Source: DASRJX01 sp035649235 (lineage in GTDB: Bacteria > Acidobacteriota > Polarisedimenticolia > Gp22-AA2). Taken from it: 33,263 bases of DNA. The notes beneath the pieces are model-generated. The model ran no database searches. It had not been told where the DNA came from and saw only the letters and a program-made list of their open reading frames with translations. Of this stretch, positions 9,157 through 16,074 are shown one piece after another. The DNA lies in the NCBI GenBank assembly GCA_035649235.1, contig DASRJX010000256.1:1-33263 (forward strand), written 5' to 3'. The stretch's first letter is position 1. Each line of letters begins with the position of its first letter. The translations under genes and the position numbers were made by a program.

Positions 9157-10232
9157 GGCTCCCTCCTTGGAGCGGCCGTGAACAGCCGGTCCAGACTGAA
9201 CCTCTCCTCGAAGTAGAGCGCCCTCCAGTCCGGCCGGGCAGCGTCGAGCACCAGCCCTTCCGCGGCGCCGAGACTGTAGACGACAGTTCGCCGGGACTTG
9301 TCGAGCTGGATTCGGGCCAACTCCCGTTCGATGCCACTCAGGATCCCGTCGGCGATCGCCTCGAACGGCTGGTAGTCCTTGAGCGCCCTGAAGGAGGCGC
9401 TCGGCTCGTAGTCGGAGGCCGCCAGGGACGCGATCCGGTATTCCGTGTAGCGAGCGATCCCTTCCTTCCAGATCTGGAACGCGAGGTACCTGCGGTCGTC
9501 GGGAGCGAGCCCGGCGTACACCCGCTCCCGCGTCGCAACCAGGGAGCCGAGCCTCGCCTCGAAGTCCTGCCGCCCGCGGGCGTCGAGGGCCGCGGCGAGA
9601 GAGCGCCCCAGGATCAGGAACTGCGTCCCGAGCCTCGGGTCGGCATACGGGAACGCGTAGTCGAGCATCCACATGCCGGTCGTGTCGCCGCGCGCCAGCC
9701 CCAAGGCGTTCACGGCCGCGTCGTTCCCCGGACGCGAGTCCTGGTACTGGTGAAAGTGCTCGTGCAGGAGCGTGATCACCCAGCGCGAGGACGTCTTCGA
9801 CTCCGTGGCCTCCGCCTGCCCGATGACGATCGTCGAAACGCCGCCCACGGCCGGGAAGGTGGCCAGGAGGTTGGTCGGGAACTGCCGCTTCCGGAACCAG
9901 ACCTTCTGCTTCAGGAGGGCGTCCTCCCCGATGAGGTTGAAGTCGGAGGTGGGCGACGCGTGGCGGATCAGGAACTCGTGCTCCGGCGTGACCAGCAGGA
10001 CCGCGAACGGGGCCTCATCCCAGTGGGGCCAGACCCTTTTCCCCAGGGCGTCGGCCATGCGGAAGGCCTCGGCGATCCGGATGCGGTCCGGCTCGGGGAG
10101 CGCCGGGGCGGCGGCGGACGCCGCAGCGAGCGCCGGGATCGCGGGCGACGTGACGGCGGCCGCCTCTCCGACAGGCGACAGGACGGCGAGCGCCGCCACG
10201 GCCATCGACCGGACCCTCATCGGTCTTGCCAA
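9153..10232 (-). CDS. Secreted HExxH zinc metallopeptidase-like protein (zincin)
   Basis: The 359-residue product starts at a TTG (10230-10232) with GGAGGA 5 bases upstream; ATG codons at 10218-10220 and 10203-10205 are alternatives without a ribosome site. The N-terminus is a signal peptide or anchor (MAVAALAVLSPVGEAAA). The zincin motif HEHFH lies at residues 157-161 with catalytic E158, and a likely third zinc ligand E257 in WKEGIARYTEYR about 100 residues later gives a gluzincin pattern. It is therefore likely a zinc hydrolase acting outside the cytoplasm; substrate and named family were not recognised. It follows thiL by 25 bases and overlaps the ABM gene. Confidence 0.75.
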   Translation of the reverse strand: MARPMRVRSMAVAALAVLSPVGEAAAVTSPAIPALAAASAAAPALPEPDRIRIAEAFRMADALGKRVWPHWDEAPFAVLLVTPEHEFLIRHASPTSDFNLIGEDALLKQKVWFRKRQFPTNLLATFPAVGGVSTIVIGQAEATESKTSSRWVITLLHEHFHQYQDSRPGNDAAVNALGLARGDTTGMWMLDYAFPYADPRLGTQFLILGRSLAAALDARGRQDFEARLGSLVATRERVYAGLAPDDRRYLAFQIWKEGIARYTEYRIASLAASDYEPSASFRALKDYQPFEAIADGILSGIERELARIQLDKSRRTVVYSLGAAEGLVLDAARPDWRALYFEERFSLDRLFTAAPRREP

Positions 10233-10257
10233 GACTGTCCTCCGGCGGCCCCGGCCC

Positions 10258-11280
10258 TCATGCGGGGAAATGCTCGAACCCGCCGCGCGGCAGTGGATGA
10301 TAGCAGCCGTCCCGGCCGAGGATCTGGATCCCCTCGCGGCGGGAGCGCACCTGGCCGACGCGCGCCAACGGAAGCCGCAGGCGGCGCGCGAGGCGAGCCA
10401 GGTGCCGTTCGATCGCGAGCGGGGCGGAGAACAGCAGCTCGTAGTCCTCGCCTCCCATGAGAGCGGCCCGGAACGCCCGCGTCCGGCCGAGGACGGCGAC
10501 CGCGGCCGGGTGCACCGGCAGCGCCGCTTCCAGGAGGACGGCTCCTCGGAGGCTGGCCCGGCACAGGCGCCGCAGGTCCTGTGCCATGCCGTCGGACAGG
10601 TCGATCATCGCCGTCGCCAGGCCGCTCATGCCGAGCGCCCGTCCGAAGGCGGAGCGCGGAACCGGATCCTGGTGGGCGCGGATCGCCGCCGTACGCGCGG
10701 CGGCCCGCGTGCGGCCCGGTCCGCCGCCGGCATTCTTCCCGGCCTTCCCCAGGAGAATCGCCAGGCCCGCCGCCGAGGCGCCGAGCCGCCCGGTCACGTA
10801 CAGGCCGTCCCCGACGCGCGCCCCCGAGCGCCGGACGGCCCGCCCCGGCTCGACGACGCCCAGGAGCGCCACATTGATGAAGAGCCGCCGAGCGGCGCAG
10901 GTGTCCCCTCCGACGACGGCCACGCCGTGCCGCCGCGCCATGCCGGCAAGCCCCCGGACGATGTCGCGCGCGTAGCGGGCCCGCGTATCGCGCGGCAGTC
11001 CGATCGAGACGACGCAGGAGTGCGGCGCGCCGCCCATGGCGGCGATGTCGCTCAGGTTGACCGCCAGCGCCTTGCGGCCCAGGAGGAGGCCCGGAGTGCG
11101 CCCGGCCAGGAAGTGCACGCCGTCCGTCAGGAGGTCGGTCGTCACCAGGGTCGCGAAGCCGCGCGGCAGGGCCAGCACCGCCGCATCGTCTCCGATTCCG
11201 ACGAGAGGACGCGGTCCCGAGCGCGAGACGGAGCGGGCCATCAGGTCGATGATCGCCTGTTCCTCCAGCCGGAACACCAT
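10258..11280 (-). CDS. thiL: Thiamine-monophosphate kinase ThiL
   Basis: ThiL phosphorylates thiamine monophosphate with ATP to give the active cofactor thiamine pyrophosphate in the cytoplasm. The 340-residue protein shows the family signatures in order: LVGIGDDAAVL near residue 26, TTDLLTDGVHF near 45, KALAVNLSDIAAMGG near 68, VVGGDTC near 122, IDLSDGMAQDL near 220 and MGGEDYELLFS near 280. Full length is typical. The ATG at 11278-11280 is chosen because the protein then begins MVFRLEEQAIIDLMA like other ThiL proteins; a longer frame upstream has no homology. A TACAAT -10 box lies 6 bases before the ATG. The 214 bases between lon and thiL hold no gene. Confidence 0.93.
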   Translation of the reverse strand: MVFRLEEQAIIDLMARSVSRSGPRPLVGIGDDAAVLALPRGFATLVTTDLLTDGVHFLAGRTPGLLLGRKALAVNLSDIAAMGGAPHSCVVSIGLPRDTRARYARDIVRGLAGMARRHGVAVVGGDTCAARRLFINVALLGVVEPGRAVRRSGARVGDGLYVTGRLGASAAGLAILLGKAGKNAGGGPGRTRAAARTAAIRAHQDPVPRSAFGRALGMSGLATAMIDLSDGMAQDLRRLCRASLRGAVLLEAALPVHPAAVAVLGRTRAFRAALMGGEDYELLFSAPLAIERHLARLARRLRLPLARVGQVRSRREGIQILGRDGCYHPLPRGGFEHFPA

Positions 11281-11286
11281 GGGCGG

Positions 11287-11292
11287 ATTGTA
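11287..11292 (-). promoter_or_regulatory. Candidate -10 box placing the thiL transcript start at its ATG
   Basis: On the minus strand TACAAT (5 of 6 to consensus) ends 6 bases before the thiL ATG, so the predicted +1 is the A of that ATG (11280). There is no Shine-Dalgarno sequence in the interval. No convincing -35 stands at 16-18 bases; TTGGCG lies about 21 bases upstream, which is too far. The lack of a -35 keeps confidence low. Confidence 0.4.
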
Positions 11293-11494
11293 GCGCGCGG
11301 GCTCATCCCGTCGCGCCAATGAGAGCCTGCGGACCGTGCACAGCGCCAGCCGGGCCCGCTCTTTCACGGTAGAAGAGGCCGAGGCCTCGCCGAAGCCCTG
11401 ACGCAGGGAGGGAACGGCGGACGGCGGACGGAGCAACCAACAGATCTGGGGGTCCCTGCGAACGAATCGACAGGTCGAAGCAAATCCGCCCGGC

Positions 11495-13900
11495 TCAGAT
11501 CGCCGCGACGGTCCTCTCGGAGCCGACGCGCGGGGCGGCGCGGCGCGCCTGGGGCTCCGCGAGCGCCGCGTCCAGGACCTGGTTGACGTCCGACACGAAG
11601 ACGAAGCGCAGCCCCTTGCGGAACAGCTTCGGGACGTCCTCCAGGTTCCGGCGGTTGGCCTCCGGGAGGATGACCGTCTCGATGTTGGCCCGGCGCGCCG
11701 CCAGGACCTTCTCCTTGACGCCGCCTATCGGCAGGACGTTGCCGCGCAGCGTGATCTCGCCCGTCATGGCGACGTGCCGCCGCACCGGCCGGCCGGTCAG
11801 CATCGACAGGATGGCGGTCGCCATCGTGATGCCGGCCGACGGTCCGTCCTTGGGGATGGCGCCCTCCGGAACGTGCACGTGGACGTCCATCTCGCCGAAC
11901 GCGCCGCTGCCGACGCCGAAGTCCGTCGAGCGGGAGCGGGCATACGACAGCGCCGCCTGGGCCGACTCCTTCATGACGGTCCCCAGGTGCCCGGTCAGGA
12001 TCAGCCGGCCGCGCCCCGGCATGGTGGTCGCCTCGACGAACAGGATCTCGCCACCCGCCGCGGTCCAGGCGAGGCCGGTCGCGACCCCGACCTGGTTCGA
12101 GGTGAGGGCCATCTCCGGCGAGACGCGCGGCACGCCGAGGAGCGCCTCCGCCAGCTTCGGCGTGACGTGGAACGGCCCCGCGTTCCCCTCGGCCACGCGG
12201 CGCGCCAGCTTGCGGAACACCTTGGCGACCTCGCGCTCCAGGTTCCTGAGGCCCGCCTCCCGGGTGTACTTCTCGATGACGGTCCGGATGGCCTTGTCGG
12301 TGATCGAGAGCTGGGCGGGGGTCAGGCCGTTCTCCTCCGTCTGCTTCGGGATCAGGTGGCGCCGGGCGATCTCGATCTTCTCCTCCTCCGTGTAGCCGGA
12401 CAGCGAGATGATCTCCATCCGGTCGCGGAACGCCGGCTGGATCGGATCCAGCAGGTTCGCGGTCGCAACGAACAGGACGTTGCTGAGGTCGAACGGCACG
12501 TTGAGGTAGTGGTCGCGGAAGGAGTAGTTCTGCTCCGGATCGAGCACCTCGAGGAGCGCCGCCGACGGGTCCCCGCGGTAGTCGGCGCCGATCTTGTCGA
12601 CTTCGTCGAGCATGAAGACCGGGTTGTTGGAGCCGGCCTGGTTGATCCCCTGGATGATGCGGCCGGGCATCGATCCGACGTAGGTGCGGCGGTGGCCCCG
12701 GATCTCCGCCTCGTCGCGCACGCCGCCCAGCGAGATGCGCACGAACTTCCGCCCGAGCGCCCGCGCGATCGACCGGCCGAGCGACGTCTTGCCGACGCCC
12801 GGAGGACCGACGAAGCACAGGATCGGCCCGCGCATTTTCTTCTTCAGCTTGCGCACCGCCAGATACTCGACGATGCGCTCCTTGATGGTCTCGAGCCCGT
12901 AGTGGTCCTCGTCCAGAATCTGCTGCGCCTTCTTCAGATCGAGGTTGTCCTTGGTCTGCAGCGACCAGGGCAGGTTGACCATCCAGTCGAGGTAGTTGCG
13001 CACGGTGGCGGTCTCGGCCGAGTCGGGGTGCATCCTCTCGAGCTTGGCGATCTGCCGATCGACCTCCTCCTGCACCTTCTTCGGCATCTTCGCCTTGCGC
13101 GACTTCTCCCGGAGCGCCTCCACTTCCTCGGCGAGGTCGTTCCCCTCCCCCAGCTCGGACTGGATCGCCTTGAGCTGCTGCCTCAGGAAGTACTCCCGCT
13201 GCGACTTGTCGATCTCCTCGCGCGCGTGGGTGTTGATCTCCTGCTGCATCGTCAGGAGCTCGATCTCGCGGTTCAGCAGCTCGTGGGTCCGCTTGAGGCG
13301 GACCAGCGGGTCGACGATCCTGAGGAGCTGCTGGGCGTCGTCGATCTTGAGGTCCAGGTTGCTGGCCACGAGATCGGCCAGCCGCCCCGGGTCCTCCAGG
13401 TTGCCGGCGATGACCATGACCTCCGAGGAGATCGCCTTGCCGAGCGACACGCTGCGCTCCAGCGACTTCTTGGTGGTGCGCACCAGGGCCTCGAGCTCGA
13501 GCGACGGTTCGAGGCGTGGCTCGACGATGCGCTGGATGCGCGCCTCGAGGCAGGGCTCCCGCTTGAGGAAACCCTCGACGCGCGCCCGGCACACGCCCTG
13601 CACGAGCACGCGGATGCGGCTGTCGGGGAGCTTCAGCATCCGCATGATGACGCCGACGGTGCCGATCGGGTAGAGGTCCTTCTCCCCCGGCTCCTCCGTC
13701 TGGCTGTCCTTCTGCGCCAGCATGAGGATCATCCGGTTCTCCGCCAGCGCCTTCTCCACCGCCTTGATGGAGCGCTCGCGGCTGACCGAGAGGGGCACGA
13801 TGATGAACGGATAGACGACGAGGTCGCGAAGCGGGAGGACCGGCAGCTCCTTCGGGATCTTCGGTTGATCGTCGCTTGCGTCGCTTCGGGGGGTCGTCAT
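11495..13900 (-). CDS. lon: ATP-dependent Lon protease
   Basis: This 801-residue cytoplasmic AAA+ serine protease degrades misfolded and regulatory proteins. The N-terminal substrate domain (about 16-215) starts PKELPVLPLRDLVVYPF; a coiled-coil helix region follows. The ATPase has Walker A GPPGVGKT at 365-372 and Walker B PVFMLDEVDKIG near 425. The protease domain holds catalytic S688 in KDGPSAGITMA and K731 in GGVKEKVLAA, the Ser-Lys dyad. Length is usual for LonA. The start at 13898-13900 overlaps the hsp20 stop (ATGA), and a longer upstream frame runs through hsp20 and is not real. The shared promoter upstream of hsp20 suggests stress-linked co-expression of chaperone and protease. Confidence 0.96.
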   Translation of the reverse strand: MTTPRSDASDDQPKIPKELPVLPLRDLVVYPFIIVPLSVSRERSIKAVEKALAENRMILMLAQKDSQTEEPGEKDLYPIGTVGVIMRMLKLPDSRIRVLVQGVCRARVEGFLKREPCLEARIQRIVEPRLEPSLELEALVRTTKKSLERSVSLGKAISSEVMVIAGNLEDPGRLADLVASNLDLKIDDAQQLLRIVDPLVRLKRTHELLNREIELLTMQQEINTHAREEIDKSQREYFLRQQLKAIQSELGEGNDLAEEVEALREKSRKAKMPKKVQEEVDRQIAKLERMHPDSAETATVRNYLDWMVNLPWSLQTKDNLDLKKAQQILDEDHYGLETIKERIVEYLAVRKLKKKMRGPILCFVGPPGVGKTSLGRSIARALGRKFVRISLGGVRDEAEIRGHRRTYVGSMPGRIIQGINQAGSNNPVFMLDEVDKIGADYRGDPSAALLEVLDPEQNYSFRDHYLNVPFDLSNVLFVATANLLDPIQPAFRDRMEIISLSGYTEEEKIEIARRHLIPKQTEENGLTPAQLSITDKAIRTVIEKYTREAGLRNLEREVAKVFRKLARRVAEGNAGPFHVTPKLAEALLGVPRVSPEMALTSNQVGVATGLAWTAAGGEILFVEATTMPGRGRLILTGHLGTVMKESAQAALSYARSRSTDFGVGSGAFGEMDVHVHVPEGAIPKDGPSAGITMATAILSMLTGRPVRRHVAMTGEITLRGNVLPIGGVKEKVLAARRANIETVILPEANRRNLEDVPKLFRKGLRFVFVSDVNQVLDAALAEPQARRAAPRVGSERTVAAI

Positions 13901-14346
13901 GCCTTCTCCGTGATTGCGATCGGCATCTCGGCGCCGCGCCGGTTGGACACCTTGGGAAACGTCACCTCCAGCACTCCTTCGGAGAGCACGGCTGTGGCCT
14001 CGCGGGTGTTCACGGGCGACGTGATGTGCACCACGCGCTTGAACTTCCCGTAGCCGCGCTCCAGACAGTGGTACTTCCCCGCATGGGCGGAGGATTCGCT
14101 GCGCCGCTTCTCGCCGCGGATGATGAGCCGGTTCCCGTCGACCGACATGTTGACGTCTTTGCCATCGACGCCGGGCAGCTCGAACTTGACGACCAGCTGC
14201 CGGTCGGTCTCGTAGACGTCGGCGCTCGGCAGCCACGTCCCGCCACCCTCCCCTCCCGAGGTGCGCAGCTCGAGCAGGTTGTCGAACAGGCGATTGATCT
14301 CGCTCTGGATGCGGCTGATTTCCGCGAAGGGGCCGATGCCCGCCAT
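13897..14346 (-). CDS. hsp20: Small heat-shock protein Hsp20 (alpha-crystallin family)
   Basis: At 149 residues this has the Hsp20 layout: a short N-terminal arm (ISRIQSEINRLFDNLLEL), an alpha-crystallin domain at about residues 40-140 (WLPSADVYETDRQLVVKFEL, LPGVDGKDVNMSVDGNRLII, then GVLEVTFPK) and a short C-terminal tail with RRGAEMPIAITE. It is an ATP-independent holdase that binds unfolding proteins. A GGGAGGA ribosome site precedes the ATG. The gene is the first of a two-gene unit with lon, overlapping it by ATGA, and stands just behind a promoter at 14392-14420. No CIRCE element was found in its 75-base leader region. Confidence 0.94.
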   Translation of the reverse strand: MAGIGPFAEISRIQSEINRLFDNLLELRTSGGEGGGTWLPSADVYETDRQLVVKFELPGVDGKDVNMSVDGNRLIIRGEKRRSESSAHAGKYHCLERGYGKFKRVVHITSPVNTREATAVLSEGVLEVTFPKVSNRRGAEMPIAITEKA

Positions 14347-14391
14347 CCTGTCCTCCCTACCGCCGAGGAGCGACGGATATTTGGCGCGGCT

Positions 14392-14420
14392 AATATAGTG
14401 GCCGCGCCTCCCACCCGCAA
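14392..14420 (-). promoter_or_regulatory. Predicted promoter of the hsp20-lon unit
   Basis: Minus-strand TTGCGG (14415-14420) and TATATT (14392-14397) are spaced by 17 bases in the only gap between nrdR and hsp20. The -10 is 5 of 6 to consensus; the -35 matches only its TTG. Predicted +1 is near 14385, giving a leader of about 39 bases with a GGGAGGA ribosome site. The -35 overlaps the last codons of nrdR. Confidence 0.5.
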
Positions 14421-14421
14421 C

Positions 14422-14880
14422 CTATTTGCGCTGGTCCAGCAGATCCTTGAGCTCGCGCATGAACTGGTCGACGTCCTGGAACTGCCGGTACACGCTGGCG
14501 AACCGGACGTAGGCCACGGAGTCGAGGGCCTTCAGGCGCTCGATGAGCTTCTCGCCAATGAGGCGCGCGGCGATCTCACGCTCGGGGGACTCCTGCAGCA
14601 GCTGCTCCACCTCGTCCGCGATCGCCTCGAGGGAGGCCGGGGAGACCGGCCGCTTCTCGCAGGCGCGGCGGAGCCCCGCCATGATCTTGGTGCGGTCGTA
14701 CGGCTCGCGGCGGTCGTCCTTCTTGACCACCATGAAGGTGATCTCCTCGATGCGCTCGTAGGAGGTGAAGCGCCGGCCGCATTTCAGGCACTCGCGCCGG
14801 CGGCGGATGGCCCGCCCCTCTTTCCCCTCGCGCGAATCGACGACCTTGTCCTCCAGGTGGCCGCAGTAGGGGCACTTCAT
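14422..14880 (-). CDS. nrdR: Transcriptional repressor NrdR
   Basis: NrdR senses ATP/dATP and represses ribonucleotide reductase genes. The 152-residue protein is full length: an N-terminal zinc ribbon with MKCPYCG and ECLKCGRRF (C3, C6, then C31 and C34), the RRRRECLKCGRRFTSYERIE signature, and an ATP-cone at about residues 47-140 (FMVVKKDDRREPYDRTKI, ending YVRFASVYRQF). The ATG overlaps the stop of the upstream membrane-protein gene (ATGA). No ribonucleotide reductase gene and no NrdR-box pair were seen in this window, so its targets lie elsewhere. Confidence 0.96.
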   Translation of the reverse strand: MKCPYCGHLEDKVVDSREGKEGRAIRRRRECLKCGRRFTSYERIEEITFMVVKKDDRREPYDRTKIMAGLRRACEKRPVSPASLEAIADEVEQLLQESPEREIAARLIGEKLIERLKALDSVAYVRFASVYRQFQDVDQFMRELKDLLDQRK

Positions 14881-15974
14881 GGGGCGCCCCCCGGACCGCC
14901 GGAGTTCGCCGCGGCCGGCTCCCGCGGGTTGGGCGCCACGGACGGCACGTGGGCCAGCGTGCGGACCTCCGAAGGCCGGACGCCGTCGCGCCACATGAGG
15001 AACAGTCCGACGGCGATCGGGGGCAGCATGGCGATGGCGTGCAGCGTGACGGCCACGGCCCCGGCCACGCTCGCCGGCACGCCCCAGAAATCGGTGAGCG
15101 AGATCTGGCAGAAGTACTCGTAAGGGCCGACCCCGCCGGGCGTCGGCACCGAGATGCCGACGGTCAGCGCCACCATGAGCAGGAAGGTGTCGAAGAACCG
15201 GAGCGGCAGGTGGAACGCCACCAGCGCCAGGTAGACCGACAGGTCGAGGAGCAGCCACATGGCGAAGGAGGACAGGAGGATCGCCGACAGCTCCTTGCCG
15301 CGCCGCACCGCCTCCAGGCCGCCCAGGAACTGCTCCAGGACCAGCGTCGCCTTCCCCAGCCGGGTCGTGGGCCCGCCGCGGTTGCGGCGGTGCAGCCAGG
15401 CGACGAAGCCCTTCGGGAAGGTGACCAGGAGCGCAACCAGTGGCAGCCCGACGGCGACCAGCAGCAGCGCGCCCCAGGCCCCCTGGCGCAGCAGCACGGA
15501 CGCCTGGCTGCCGGCCCCTCCCTCCGCGGGCGGCGCGAGGATCGCCCGGCCGTGCGCCGAGATCGAGAAGAGGAGGTACAGGGTCATCACCGTGAGCGCG
15601 TCGAACAGGCGCTCCAGGGCGATGGTGGCGATGGCGGCGCTGCTGGAGAACCGCTCCCGTCGGGCCAGGAGCACCGGGCGGACCACCTCCCCGACGCGGA
15701 ACGGGACGAGGAAGGAGACCATGAAGCCGATGAACGTGGTCGAGGTCAGGCTGTAGAGGCCGATGTCCTCGCGGATCGGCGCCAGCAGGTGCCGCCAGCG
15801 CCAGGCCCGCAACGGGTAGCAGGCGAGATTGAGCAGGGCCGAGAGGATCAGGAGCAGGAGGCTGGCGTTGCGCAGGCTGTTCCAGGCCGCCGCCAGGGGG
15901 AAGCTCCTCAGGAACAGGAAGAGGAAGACGGCCGTCAGAACCAGACTGATGAGGATTCGGGTGCTGGACTTCAC
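14877..15974 (-). CDS. UPF0104 / YbhN-type flippase-like integral membrane protein
   Basis: The 365-residue protein has about eight hydrophobic helices and the motifs of the lysylphosphatidylglycerol-synthase transmembrane-region family (UPF0104): LRAWRWRHLL near residue 56, FLVPFRVGEVVRPVLLARRE near 88, ALERLFDALTVMTLYLL near 118, and VPTPGGVGPYEYF near 285. Members include AglD and the membrane half of MprF; here the soluble aminoacyl-transferase half is missing, so a lipid flippase or polar-lipid role is likely but unproven. The start is GTG (15972-15974). The C-terminal about 30 residues are a soluble Pro/Ala-rich tail. It forms a unit with nrdR under the promoter at 16022-16050. Confidence 0.85.
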   Translation of the reverse strand: MKSSTRILISLVLTAVFLFLFLRSFPLAAAWNSLRNASLLLLILSALLNLACYPLRAWRWRHLLAPIREDIGLYSLTSTTFIGFMVSFLVPFRVGEVVRPVLLARRERFSSSAAIATIALERLFDALTVMTLYLLFSISAHGRAILAPPAEGGAGSQASVLLRQGAWGALLLVAVGLPLVALLVTFPKGFVAWLHRRNRGGPTTRLGKATLVLEQFLGGLEAVRRGKELSAILLSSFAMWLLLDLSVYLALVAFHLPLRFFDTFLLMVALTVGISVPTPGGVGPYEYFCQISLTDFWGVPASVAGAVAVTLHAIAMLPPIAVGLFLMWRDGVRPSEVRTLAHVPSVAPNPREPAAANSGGPGGAP

Positions 15975-16021
15975 CGCGCCGTGCGCCCCCGGCCACTCCT
16001 GAGATATCGCGACCCGGGCGG

Positions 16022-16050
16022 ACTATACCGGAGGCCCCGTGGACTGTCCA
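16022..16050 (-). promoter_or_regulatory. Strong predicted promoter of the UPF0104-nrdR unit
   Basis: On the minus strand TGGACA (16045-16050, 5 of 6) and TATAGT (16022-16027, 5 of 6) are exactly 17 bases apart, in the 100-base gap after the MFS/spermidine-synthase gene. Predicted +1 is near 16015, leaving a leader of about 41 bases before the GTG start. An AGGAG lies about 20 bases before that GTG, further than usual for a ribosome site. Confidence 0.6.
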
Positions 16051-16074
16051 GAGCGCGATTCAGGGCGACGAGGT

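Noticed and set aside
11411..11431. Short tandem repeat (three near-copies of a 7-base unit) in the lon-thiL gap
   Set aside because: It is too short and too GC-rich to be distinguished from chance and has no link to a promoter or start codon.
11774..14053. A 759-codon plus-strand open frame opposite lon and hsp20
   Set aside because: It is antisense to two clearly conserved genes and has only compositional bias.
13901..14236. N-terminal extension of Lon through the hsp20 gene
   Set aside because: The frame is open but the translation is not Lon-like; the ATG at 13900 gives the normal Lon start and an ATGA overlap.
14347..14421. Possible CIRCE operator before hsp20
   Set aside because: No TTAGCACTC / GAGTGCTAA inverted repeat is present; only a promoter-like pair is seen.
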